Assembly: GCA_913050215.1 (NCBI GenBank)
Contig: CAJXBG010000005.1
Span: 1 to 64,000 of the forward strand
Source of the DNA: an uncultured Gammaproteobacteria bacterium
GTDB lineage: Bacteria > Pseudomonadota > Gammaproteobacteria > Pseudomonadales > Azotimanducaceae
Direction of reading: 5' to 3'
Length of the DNA stretch: 64,000 bases
Within the stretch, counting starts at the first letter, position 1, and each line of letters opens with the position of its first letter. Made by a program: the position numbers and the translations under genes. The notes beneath the pieces were generated by a model that was not told where the DNA came from, ran no database searches, and saw nothing but the letters and a program-made list of their open reading frames with translations. Shown here one piece after another: positions 36,989 to 45,806 of the stretch.

Positions 36989-37759
36989 ATGAGAGACTAT
37001 GAGTCCCCCAGTCGAGATACGGTTGAAACCTTTTACCTTCTTAATCACCGTCTTCAAACATTTGACTTTGTCAAAAATCAATTCAAACGCTTCGTTTCCA
37101 AACCAACAAGCACGCGGTCAATGACTTGGCTTGAGGCGCTGACGTATCTCGATACACTGGTTGATGATTCTGATCCGGACACAGAGCTATCGCAATTACA
37201 GCACTTGCTGCAGACCGCAGAAGCCATAAGAAGAGACGATCATGAGGACTGGTTTGTGCTCACGGGTTTTATACACGATCTTGGTAAGATTCTCTGTTTG
37301 TCGGGAGAACCCCAATGGTCTGTCGTTGGCGACACTTTTCCAGTCGGTTGTCGATTCAGCGATAAGATCGTGTATCCGCATTTTTTTGCCGACAATCCCG
37401 ATTCAGATAATCCAGCGTACCAAACGCCCACTGGAATTTACGAACCCGCTTGTGGTCTACGTAACGTCACTATGTCTTGGGGGCACGATGAGTACCTGTT
37501 CCAATACATTAAAGATTATCTTCCCGAACCCGCGCAGTACATGATCCGTTTTCATTCATTTTATGCCTGGCATCAATCCGGTGCTTACGACGACCTTTGC
37601 GATGATCACGACCGGGAAATGCTGCCATGGGTAAAAAAATTTAATCCTTATGACCTGTACTCAAAAGCAGATAACACTGTGAATTGGGATGAACTTCGGC
37701 CGTACTATCTTGATCTGATTGAAAAGTATTTGCCTGCGAAAATAGCATGGGCCGTTTGA
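36989..37759 (+). CDS. myo-Inositol oxygenase (MIOX) family di-iron enzyme
   Basis: The 256-residue protein is strikingly similar to animal and plant MIOX, which cleaves myo-inositol to D-glucuronate with O2. Every di-iron ligand of the mouse/human enzyme has a counterpart: His72, His96 and Asp97 (IHDLGK, with Lys100), His166 (SWGHDEYL), His189 (RFHSFYAWH) and Asp222 (NPYDLYSK). The blocks GEPQWSVVGDTFPVGC and MLPWVKKFNPYDLYSK follow the eukaryotic sequence closely. There is no uronate dehydrogenase or inositol transport gene nearby, so the substrate may not be inositol. It is the last gene of the P450-MBL-NAT-MIOX operon. Confidence 0.93.
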   Translation: MRDYESPSRDTVETFYLLNHRLQTFDFVKNQFKRFVSKPTSTRSMTWLEALTYLDTLVDDSDPDTELSQLQHLLQTAEAIRRDDHEDWFVLTGFIHDLGKILCLSGEPQWSVVGDTFPVGCRFSDKIVYPHFFADNPDSDNPAYQTPTGIYEPACGLRNVTMSWGHDEYLFQYIKDYLPEPAQYMIRFHSFYAWHQSGAYDDLCDDHDREMLPWVKKFNPYDLYSKADNTVNWDELRPYYLDLIEKYLPAKIAWAV

Positions 37760-37919
37760 GGCGAGCAGTCGACTGAAATACCGATTCGAAGACATTGCAT
37801 TGTAGGTAAGACCAACCTAACCCCTGGCGACTTCAGCCAGCAAAGCCACGCGATTCCGTAAAGATTATTTGACCACGTGAGTCGACCGATTTTGCTGAGT
37901 CGCTAGCAGGTGGCGATTA

Positions 37920-38555
37920 TCACGACCACTGATCAAAACGCATAATATCCTCAACTGGCTTTCTCGTGACCGGGCCAAACTTACCGAGAGGATAACCAAC
38001 AGGGATTAGACACAATGCGGCCATCGTGTCAGGCATATTCAAGGCTTCCCTGACTTTATCCTGATCATTCAGAGCAAGGGTGGTAGGCGCAGCACCAAGT
38101 CCCATTGCTCTCGCTGCTAGCAACAAATTTTGGATGCCTGGCCATAAAGAACCACCTCCGCGCTGCGCAACAGTTGCATCGACTTTCTGACCATATTCCA
38201 TACAAGCGATAATGAGCGCGGGTATTTCATGCATATGTTCCATTTGCCAGATGACAGAATTCAACATGCGCTTACGCTTCTCTTCCGATTGGTGCGGCAA
38301 ACTCCCTGGGCGCTCAGCCTGAGGTCCAATGTAGGCTTCAACGCCTCCACGATTGAGATCTGCAAGCTTCTGCTTCACCGCAGCATCCCTGACAACAATC
38401 CACCGACCATTCTGCATGTTAGAACCTGAGGGCGCCTGATTGGCGGCATCGATGAGTTGCTTCAAGTCAGCCTCTGGTACATCCCGCGTATCTAATTTTC
38501 GCATTGCTCGACAATTGTATATCGCATCAAACAGTGACATCTGATCATTAGTCAT
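37920..38555 (-). CDS. Nitroreductase-family flavoprotein
   Basis: The 211-residue FMN enzyme has the nitroreductase pattern: an N-terminal AIYNCRAMRKLDTRDVPE, the flavin-binding ANQAPSGSNMQNGRWIVV (about 33-50), AARAMGLGAAP near 150 and PVGYPLGKFGPVTRKP near the C-terminus. Such enzymes reduce nitroaromatics, quinones or enones with NAD(P)H. It lies between the MIOX operon (convergent, 160 bases away) and a divergent GH3 gene. A short inverted pair (CTGGC/GCCAG, 37824-37840) is the only structure in the gap to the left. Confidence 0.9.
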   Translation of the reverse strand: MTNDQMSLFDAIYNCRAMRKLDTRDVPEADLKQLIDAANQAPSGSNMQNGRWIVVRDAAVKQKLADLNRGGVEAYIGPQAERPGSLPHQSEEKRKRMLNSVIWQMEHMHEIPALIIACMEYGQKVDATVAQRGGGSLWPGIQNLLLAARAMGLGAAPTTLALNDQDKVREALNMPDTMAALCLIPVGYPLGKFGPVTRKPVEDIMRFDQWS

Positions 38556-38723
38556 TTGCTTTTCTCCTTTGTTTTGCTGCAGATTAAATCAGTTAAGGAC
38601 AGCACACAAGATTCCTTGTCGCCAACTTTTTCGAATGCCGTTGCCTATCAGGCGTAGTATTTAATTCGTACGAGGATCTATAATCTATCAACCCGGATCT
38701 CCCTTGCAGGCGTAAAATTGATC

Positions 38724-40565
38724 ATGAAGACGCTAACTATTGACGGTCTCGAGTTTCGAGATTTAGATCACGATGGGGTGCTCTCTCCCTATGAAGATCA
38801 CCGCTTGAGTGCCGATTCACGTGCAAAAGATTTGTTAAACAGAATGACAATGGCGGAAAAAGCCGGCGTCATGATGCACGGCACCGCGCAGTCCATTGGT
38901 CCTCTGGGTGTGATGGGCGTGGGAGCGGAATATAATCAGCAAGCCAATCAAGAATTGATCTCTGATAGCAAGATTAACCATCTGATTACTCGCCTCGACA
39001 GCACGCCCCACGAGTTTGCAGCGCAAAACAACGCCTTGCAACAGATTGCTGCTAACACGCGTCTTGGTATTCCAGTGACGATCAGCACTGACCCCCGACA
39101 TCATTTCCAGCACGTTACCGGGGCAAGCTCAAGAGCAAAGGGGTTTAGTCAATGGCCAGAAACCACTGGTTTGGCGGCCATCGGTAGCGCAGAACTGGTA
39201 GAACAGTTTGCTGAGATCGCGAGAGCCGAATATCGCGCTGTCGGTATTCACATGGCATTATCGCCTCAAGCGGATATCGCAACTGAACCTCGGTGGTCTC
39301 GTATATCAGGCACCTTCGGTGAAAGCCCGAACCTAGCGCGAACGCTTGTTGGGGCCTATGTCAAAGGCATGCAATCGGGCACAAAGGGATTGCACGAAAA
39401 AAGCGTATCTTGTGTCGTTAAACACTGGGTCGGCTACGGCGCAGCTCCCGAGGGCTTTGATGGCCACAATGCCTATGGCCGCTTTTCGCAGTTAACTGAA
39501 GAATCTTTGCGCCTGCACGTTGAACCCTTCCTAACATCATTTGACCACAAGGTGGCAGGTGTCATGCCAACCTACACCATACTTGAAAATTTGGTGCTGA
39601 ACGGAGAAGTTCTCGAGCAGGTTGCTGGTGGCTTTTCGAAAGAACTTATCACAGAGCTGCTGCGCGCCAAATGTGGCTTTAAAGGATTTGTCCTCTCAGA
39701 CTGGGCGATATTCCGAGATGCCGGGGAGCAAACCTTCAACCCAACCACAAAACAGACACCCATGGATATTGGCATGCCCTGGGGAGTGGAAACACTGAGC
39801 CGTGAACAGCGATTTGCAAAAGCAGTTAACGCAGGCTGCGATCAGCTTGGCGGCGAAGAGGATGTCGCGACGTTGTTGAGCGCTATCGACAGTGGCCTGA
39901 TTTCTGAATCAAGAATTGATGAAGCTACTTACAGAATGTTAGTTCAGAAATTCGAACAAGGTCTTTTCGAGTCTCCCTTCGTAGACACAACAACAGCCGA
40001 TGAACTGGTCGGGTCAAAGCGCGCGCGGGCTGCGGGAAGAAAAGCACAACGCAAGTCAATTATATGTCTAAAGAAACCCTCATCTGTGAACTCCAGCACC
40101 CGCTATTACCTCGAAAACTTCTCGCACTCACAAGCAGATGAAGTCACAAGCCTAAATGATGCTGACGCCGCGATCATCAAACTTTCAACGCCTCATGAAG
40201 ACCTTCATCCCAACTTCTTTTTTGGCAGTCGCCAACAGGAAGGGGACATAGATTTCAAACCGACACTGCAAGTTGCCAAAAGAATAAAAGCGCTTTCTAA
40301 AAAAGTGCCCACGATCGCTGTCATTCAGATGAGTAGACCCGCGGTCGTCACCGACATCATTAACGACCTAGACGGTTTGTATGTTGACCTTGGCGTTTCA
40401 GATGACCTGATGATTAACGCGATTTCCAGCCAGATTGAAACCGAAGGTACGCTACCTTTCGAGCTGCCCCGCTCCATGCATGCGGTGAGAAGTCAAAGGC
40501 CTGACTTCCCTTCTGACAGCGAAAATGCCTTGTTTCAAGTCGGTGCAGACTACAAAAAACAATAA
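38724..40565 (+). CDS. Glycoside hydrolase family 3 protein with N-terminal EF-hand loop
   Basis: The protein has 613 residues. Residues 13-24 form a canonical 12-residue EF-hand calcium loop (D-L-D-H-D-G-V-L-S-P-Y-E). The GH3 barrel follows from about residue 30: RMTMAEKAGVMMHGT, IPVTISTDPRHH, WPETTGLAAIGS, VVKHWVGYG (Lys-His, 233-234) and GFVLSDWAIF with nucleophile Asp326. The C-terminal alpha/beta sandwich begins near 440 (RKSIICLKKP) but is short. No signal peptide is visible, so it is probably cytoplasmic. The start is the ATG at 38724 rather than a TTG two codons upstream. It probably acts as a beta-glucosidase-like enzyme; the sugar is unknown. Confidence 0.88.
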   Translation: MKTLTIDGLEFRDLDHDGVLSPYEDHRLSADSRAKDLLNRMTMAEKAGVMMHGTAQSIGPLGVMGVGAEYNQQANQELISDSKINHLITRLDSTPHEFAAQNNALQQIAANTRLGIPVTISTDPRHHFQHVTGASSRAKGFSQWPETTGLAAIGSAELVEQFAEIARAEYRAVGIHMALSPQADIATEPRWSRISGTFGESPNLARTLVGAYVKGMQSGTKGLHEKSVSCVVKHWVGYGAAPEGFDGHNAYGRFSQLTEESLRLHVEPFLTSFDHKVAGVMPTYTILENLVLNGEVLEQVAGGFSKELITELLRAKCGFKGFVLSDWAIFRDAGEQTFNPTTKQTPMDIGMPWGVETLSREQRFAKAVNAGCDQLGGEEDVATLLSAIDSGLISESRIDEATYRMLVQKFEQGLFESPFVDTTTADELVGSKRARAAGRKAQRKSIICLKKPSSVNSSTRYYLENFSHSQADEVTSLNDADAAIIKLSTPHEDLHPNFFFGSRQQEGDIDFKPTLQVAKRIKALSKKVPTIAVIQMSRPAVVTDIINDLDGLYVDLGVSDDLMINAISSQIETEGTLPFELPRSMHAVRSQRPDFPSDSENALFQVGADYKKQ

Positions 40566-40580
40566 AGCGTTGTAGAAAAA

Positions 40581-41396
40581 CTATCGACCCTTAAAGTCCG
40601 CCGACCGTTTTTGTGCAAATGAAGTCATGCCTTCTTTTGCATCCTCGGTACGCATCAACTGCAGGAAATTCATATAAACATGATGTACGTGATCATTGAA
40701 TTGTTCCGCTAATCCCATTCGCATCAGACGCTTGGCAGACTGCACAGCTAGTGGTGCATTAGCGGCAATATCATTTGCTAACGCCTTTGCAAAGGGCATT
40801 AATTCTTCGTCTGGTACAACGTGAGCACACAAACCCAACTCCTTGCACTCGTCGGCATTCATATTTTTGGCACGATAGATTATCTCGGCAGCTTTCTCCC
40901 AGCCTACAAGTCTGGGTAGCACCCAGGTACCGCCGCTCTCAGGAACAATACCTCTTTTTACGGGTGTCGGAGCAAATTTTGCTCCCTGCGCCATGATACG
41001 AATATCACAACACAACGCCATATCCATTCCAAAACCTGCTGCCGCGCCATTTAACGCGCAAATCACCGGCTTCTCGCAGTTAAAAATCACCGCAGGCGGA
41101 AATGTTTTTACATTTAGACTGACGGGAATAGAGGCTGGCGTGTTGGTGCCGGATTGAGAACCCGCGCGAGATTGTGCTGAAACAACATCGAGCCCGGCGC
41201 AAAACATGCGACCAGCACCTGTCAGAATAATCACCCGAACGTCATTATCCCGTTCAGCCTCATTCATATAGTCACTCACCAATTCCATCATCGAGCCACC
41301 TAGCGTATTCATTTGGTCTGGTCGATTAAGCGTGATCGTTGCAATGCCATCTTCCACTTCATAAAGCGTATCGGCGTTTTCTGTTGAGTTATCCAT
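40581..41396 (-). CDS. Enoyl-CoA hydratase/isomerase (crotonase family)
   Basis: This 271-residue crotonase-fold enzyme shows ATITLNRPDQMNTLGGSM at the N-terminus and AGRMFCAGLDV, the first oxyanion-hole strand. CALNGAAAGFGMDMALCCDIRIMA is the second, and KRGIVPESGGTWVLPRLVG carries a Glu at the family's second catalytic position. The gene could encode a hydratase or an isomerase. AAGGA is well placed for the ATG at 41396; a GTG lies one codon upstream. It is convergent with the GH3 gene with a 15-base gap and stands alone on its strand. Confidence 0.88.
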   Translation of the reverse strand: MDNSTENADTLYEVEDGIATITLNRPDQMNTLGGSMMELVSDYMNEAERDNDVRVIILTGAGRMFCAGLDVVSAQSRAGSQSGTNTPASIPVSLNVKTFPPAVIFNCEKPVICALNGAAAGFGMDMALCCDIRIMAQGAKFAPTPVKRGIVPESGGTWVLPRLVGWEKAAEIIYRAKNMNADECKELGLCAHVVPDEELMPFAKALANDIAANAPLAVQSAKRLMRMGLAEQFNDHVHHVYMNFLQLMRTEDAKEGMTSFAQKRSADFKGR

Positions 41397-41732
41397 CACT
41401 TATCCTTGTCTCGATGTTTTGGTTCGCGGTGCAAACACTCATTACACAGGTTATTTTCTAATTCCACAAACATTTACCTATCTAATTGACGCGGATCAAC
41501 CGGCGACGTACGCAGCCGCGATAAAAAGCAGCATATTTCAATGTACTGATTGTCTACGTCGGTATCTTCCACGTGGGCGAAGCCAAACCATCTGAACGAA
41601 TCATCCAAACTGCCTCACCCTGTCTAAGTTTTGATTACCAAGGTGAGACGACTGATTTAGAAAATATTGGTAGTCTCAGATTTCAAATACAACTAGGATG
41701 GCAGCTTCTGATAAAGCGTAGATGCACCGTTT
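41397..41732. other. Divergent intergenic region
   Basis: About 336 bases separate the crotonase and DUF418 genes. No convincing small gene was found. CTCACC and GGTGAG face each other across about 25 bases near 41610-41647, too weak to assign a function. Confidence 0.4.
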
Positions 41733-43025
41733 ATGGAACCTGTTGAAGAAAAATCAAGAATCGAATCTCTGGATTTACTGCGCGGATTTGCGCTGTTAGG
41801 CATCTTGTTGCTGAACATTATCGGATTTGGACTTCACTCAGCGGCCTATTCCAACCCCGGCTACGATCTAATTTTGGGTGCAACATCTGACAAGGCGACA
41901 TGGGCGGCGGTAGAAATATTTGCTGAAGGCGCTATGCGCTGCTTGTTCTCTATTCTATTCGGGGCAGGTATATTACTCTTCACCACGGGCACAAGCGCAA
42001 AGGGTGCCGTCTTACATTACAAACGTACGTTTTGGCTGCTGATCTTTGGCCTATTTAATGCCTATATTCTGCTCTGGGTCGGAGACATCCTGGTGACCTA
42101 TGCACTTTGCGGTTTCTTTCTCTATCTCCTTCGAAACAAAAGTGGCAAGACACTACTCATATCGGCAAGCAGCATTATTTTGCTGATCTCAATCTTCTAC
42201 GGCATTGTCGGCATCGGCCTGACCGCCGCAAAAGATGCGTCTCTCGAAGTCAGCCACGCGACAGAATTATCTAACATCAATCCCGATACTAGGATCTTAG
42301 CCACCGAGTGGGATGATTTTGTCAAAGACTACCAACCTTCGGCTGAGAAAATAACCAAGGAACTTGAACAAAGACGAGAAAGCTACGCAACTGCGTTCTC
42401 ATTTAACCTTGAAAAGACACTGGAAATGCACTTGGTTGTCGTACCCGTTTTTTTATTATGGGATGCCCTAGCCATGATGCTTCTCGGCATGGCGCTATAC
42501 AAGTTTGAAGTGCTACAGGGGACGCGTTCCTTAGCTTTCTACAAAAAGCTTGCGATATTCGGCTTCTGCATTGGCATCACCTTTAATAGTTACGAAGTCT
42601 ACAGAGGCATCACCACTAACTTTGAATTGACAGCGGTCTTTGCGCAGATGCAACCAACTTATCAGATTGGGCGTCTAGGTATGGCAATGGGCTATATTGG
42701 GCTTCTTGTCTTGTTTGCGAGAAGCGGCGGGTTTGTCAGTATTAAGACACGTCTGTCTGCTGTCGGCCGCATGGCGCTCACCAATTATTTGATGCACTCC
42801 TTTATCTGCGCTGTCATTTTTACCGGTCTTGGTTTTGGACTGGTTGACAAGCTTTCACGGACTTCACTATACCTCGTGGTCATTGCTATTTGGATATTCC
42901 AGTTGATATTAAGCCCATGGTGGCTGAAACGATTTCACTTTGGACCCGTTGAGTGGCTATGGCGAGGATTGACCTATGGACGATGGCCGAACATCAAACG
43001 AATCCCAAGCGGAGACTACTCATGA
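41733..43025 (+). CDS. DUF418 (YeiB-family) membrane protein
   Basis: The 430-residue polytopic membrane protein starts with RIESLDLLRGFALLGILLLNI, the hallmark of the YeiB/DUF418 group. It continues with SILFGAGILLF, LTNYLMHSFIC near 350 and FGPVEWLWRGLTYGR at the C-terminus. The fold resembles heparan-alpha-glucosaminide acetyltransferase-type acyltransferases, but the family's reaction is unknown. Its TGA overlaps the ATG of the following peptidase gene (ATGA), so the two are translationally coupled. Confidence 0.9.
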   Translation: MEPVEEKSRIESLDLLRGFALLGILLLNIIGFGLHSAAYSNPGYDLILGATSDKATWAAVEIFAEGAMRCLFSILFGAGILLFTTGTSAKGAVLHYKRTFWLLIFGLFNAYILLWVGDILVTYALCGFFLYLLRNKSGKTLLISASSIILLISIFYGIVGIGLTAAKDASLEVSHATELSNINPDTRILATEWDDFVKDYQPSAEKITKELEQRRESYATAFSFNLEKTLEMHLVVVPVFLLWDALAMMLLGMALYKFEVLQGTRSLAFYKKLAIFGFCIGITFNSYEVYRGITTNFELTAVFAQMQPTYQIGRLGMAMGYIGLLVLFARSGGFVSIKTRLSAVGRMALTNYLMHSFICAVIFTGLGFGLVDKLSRTSLYLVVIAIWIFQLILSPWWLKRFHFGPVEWLWRGLTYGRWPNIKRIPSGDYS

Positions 43026-44686
43026 TTACTCATCGACTCATGCTTGGTGCTTTAACACTCGCAGCCAATATCTACGCAGGGGTAGTCCTTGCGGAAAAAA
43101 TCAACATGAACAATCTGTCGGAAACCGTTCGCATACTGGCATCGGACGAATACGGTGGTCGAGCCCCGGGCACGGAGGGCGAAACGAAAACGGTCGAATA
43201 CCTTATCCAGCACTTTGAAGCACTCGGCTTGGACCCAGGCGGTGATGCGGGTGGCTGGACCCAATCAGTACCACTCACCCATACGCGCTTGCAGGGTGAT
43301 TTCGACGTAAAGTTTTCTAGTGGTAATAGCAACTGGCGTCTAGAACAGGCGACAGATCTGGAGATTAGTAGCGTATTGCCACTGACAAGCAACAAAATAC
43401 AGGATGCTCCGGTGGTGTTTGTGGGATTTGGTGCCAGCGCACCCGAGCGGGGTTGGGATGATTACGGAGATGTGGACCTTTCCGGAAAAGTCGCTATCTA
43501 TTTGGTTAACGATCCGGATTTCTCCGCTGACACATCAGAACCTGTTTCCGGATTGTTTGGTAATAAGCGTATGACCTACTACGGTCGTTGGGCCTACAAA
43601 TTTGAAGAGGCAGCACGACGAGGCGCAATTGCGGCACTGGTCATCCATGAAGATAAGGCTGCTGGTTACGGTTGGAACGTAGCGTCTTCATCCCCGGGGG
43701 AAAACTATGCCATTGCAACCGGCACTAAGGGTACAAAACCGGTTCAATTGCAGGGTTGGCTGCACCTAGATGCTGCGATTCGCCTTTTTGAAATGGCTGG
43801 ATACGATTTTGCTGAACAACGCAGGTTAGCTAGAAATAGTGATTTCGAAGCATTTGAACTCAGTGGTGTTAACTTCAGCGCCAACCTGCAGGTCGACGTC
43901 GATAGCATCATTAGCCAAAACGTACTTGCGGTCATTCCTGGCGGAAGTCATGCCGACGAAAGTATCATGGTGGCCGCTCATTGGGACGCCTACGGCATCG
44001 GCGAACCTGATTCACAGGGGCGAGTCGTCAGGCCCGGCGCCAATGACGATGCGCTTGGGACCGCCGGCGTATTGGAACTAGCAAGGGTATTCAAATCAAG
44101 CCCGACACCCGCGAGAAGCATTGTTTTTGCGCTATGGACGGCTGAAGAAAGTGGCTTGCTGGGGTCAGCGGCCTACGCCGAAAACCCGATTTATCCGATA
44201 GAGAAGACTGTCGCCAATTTAACGCTTGATATCTTACAAACAGCCGGATTGGCACGGGATGTGATTCTGGTTGGAGAAGGTCAAAGTGATCTGGAGATTG
44301 ATCTCGCGAGAGCCGCCGCCAGGCAAGGGCGCACGATAACACCTGAAAGCCTCCCGGAAAACGGCTTGTTTTTTCGTGCAGACCATTTTTCCATGGCGCG
44401 CAAAGGAGTACCCGTTTTGTTGTTGATGGGTATCGCTGGCGGCGCTGACCTTATTGAAGGAGGACGTGAAGCGGGTGATCAATGGATCTCTGACTACATC
44501 GGTAATTGCTATCACCAGACCTGTGATGCCTGGAGCCCTAGTTTGGATCTAAGCGGCGCAGCACAGGATATTGAGCTATTTCAGATGATCATACACGATC
44601 TCGCCAACTCCCGGCGCTGGCCGGTTTGGCGCGATGGATCGGAATTCAAAGCCATCAGAGAAAATAGCAAAGCCGCGCGGCGCTAA
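43022..44686 (+). CDS. M28-family zinc aminopeptidase with PA domain, exported
   Basis: This 554-residue secreted peptidase has a signal peptide at residues 1-24 (HRLMLGALTLAANIYAGVVLA). Then follow EYGGRAPGTEGE, a protease-associated insert (about 130-290, with GLFGNKRMTYYGRW and KFEEAARRGAIAALVI) and the catalytic metal site. Ligands are the His of AAHWDAYG, the Asp of GANDDALGTAG and the Glu pair of WTAEESGLLGS; a later DHFSMARKGVPVLLLMG supplies the last His. The domain order matches bacterial M28 aminopeptidases that trim peptides in the periplasm. GGAGA lies 6 bases before the ATG. Confidence 0.9.
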   Translation: MITHRLMLGALTLAANIYAGVVLAEKINMNNLSETVRILASDEYGGRAPGTEGETKTVEYLIQHFEALGLDPGGDAGGWTQSVPLTHTRLQGDFDVKFSSGNSNWRLEQATDLEISSVLPLTSNKIQDAPVVFVGFGASAPERGWDDYGDVDLSGKVAIYLVNDPDFSADTSEPVSGLFGNKRMTYYGRWAYKFEEAARRGAIAALVIHEDKAAGYGWNVASSSPGENYAIATGTKGTKPVQLQGWLHLDAAIRLFEMAGYDFAEQRRLARNSDFEAFELSGVNFSANLQVDVDSIISQNVLAVIPGGSHADESIMVAAHWDAYGIGEPDSQGRVVRPGANDDALGTAGVLELARVFKSSPTPARSIVFALWTAEESGLLGSAAYAENPIYPIEKTVANLTLDILQTAGLARDVILVGEGQSDLEIDLARAAARQGRTITPESLPENGLFFRADHFSMARKGVPVLLLMGIAGGADLIEGGREAGDQWISDYIGNCYHQTCDAWSPSLDLSGAAQDIELFQMIIHDLANSRRWPVWRDGSEFKAIRENSKAARR

Positions 44687-44692
44687 TCACGA

Positions 44693-45748
44693 TCACTCGT
44701 ACTTTAAGTGCTCTCTTGCCGTCTCAGGATCACACGGCGAGTGAACGAAGGCCCTGTCTGCTCGCTTGTCGTAGACGCCATACAACATCAGCGGCGCGGC
44801 AAGGAATCTCGGATCATCAACCTGGATAGAAATCTGCATGCGCATACCCTGATTGGTCATCCGGTAACGCTCAATCACGCGTTTCTCCGCACTTGAATCA
44901 ACACCTTCTGCGATGCCCCAGGTCGTGGGTATAAAACGGGACGTGTTTACTACCAGCACACCTCCTTTGTCTTCGAAATGCCCAGTTGATACACCGACTT
45001 TGCTTGGCTGTTTATCTTTGGCTAAACGCGCATCTAGGTATATCGTTCTGTTTTCGGCTGGCGTAATGGCCTGCTCTTTTTCTATCTCGATACGGTCAGG
45101 ATAGCGGGTCCAACGATAACCATAAACATACAGTGGTAAATTGGGGATGCCGCGGCTCTGACAATTAAACTCTGGATCATCCAGTGGATCGTAGTTTTTC
45201 ACCATGCGTTTACCCTCAACGTTGAGGGGATAATTGTCAAAATTCGGCGCACTCGAAACCAACACACTTCTTAGCGAACGAACATAAGCCCAGTTACCTG
45301 AAAAATCCGATGACGGCTGGACCAACGGCGGTATTTTCGGCTTGCCTAAATCGGAAAGCGATACGGCTTCAGGAGGCGGCGTTCGGAAAGGATAAAAACT
45401 TATCCCATCAGCACGGGTAAAGTGATCAATCAGTCCATTCTTCTTTGCCGGGTTTCTGTTAGGGCTGAACACCGCGGTCACACGCGTTCCAACCTGAATA
45501 GAATCTTCTTTCCAACCGTGATTTAGCATGCCGGATACCGAGTGACCTTCCAGCACCCAAGTACCTGAGTTTCCTTCAGCGTCTACACCCTCAAGATTAA
45601 TAAAAATATGTGGGTTTCGCCATTTGACCCGAACAACCTCGCCCTTAACTTCTACTTTCCGTTTCAGATCTACCGTTGCTCTTGAATGGTGAGCAAAGCA
45701 ATCCAGATGAATAAAACTCAACACAAGCAGGCAAGTAAGTCGCAACAA
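44693..45748 (-). CDS. Secreted DUF6152-like protein, copy 1
   Basis: The 351-residue protein has a signal peptide predicted to be cut after CFA, so the mature chain starts HHSRATVDL. The N-terminal domain reads VKGEVVRVKWRNPHIFINLE, typical of DUF6152. A second conserved region near 145-330 includes DFSGNW and IERYRMTNQGMRMQISIQV. Copies 2 and 3 in this window share both regions. The start is a TTG at 45748 with AGAGGA six bases upstream. It lies 58 bases after hpaH in the same direction and is probably the last gene of the hpaE-D-F-H transcript. Function is unknown; it should be periplasmic or outer-surface. Confidence 0.8.
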   Translation of the reverse strand: MLRLTCLLVLSFIHLDCFAHHSRATVDLKRKVEVKGEVVRVKWRNPHIFINLEGVDAEGNSGTWVLEGHSVSGMLNHGWKEDSIQVGTRVTAVFSPNRNPAKKNGLIDHFTRADGISFYPFRTPPPEAVSLSDLGKPKIPPLVQPSSDFSGNWAYVRSLRSVLVSSAPNFDNYPLNVEGKRMVKNYDPLDDPEFNCQSRGIPNLPLYVYGYRWTRYPDRIEIEKEQAITPAENRTIYLDARLAKDKQPSKVGVSTGHFEDKGGVLVVNTSRFIPTTWGIAEGVDSSAEKRVIERYRMTNQGMRMQISIQVDDPRFLAAPLMLYGVYDKRADRAFVHSPCDPETAREHLKYE

Positions 45749-45806
45749 AACATTTCCTCTCAGTTAGTTCTCGTCCAGAAGCCGGCAAATTAGATACTAC
45801 ACACCA

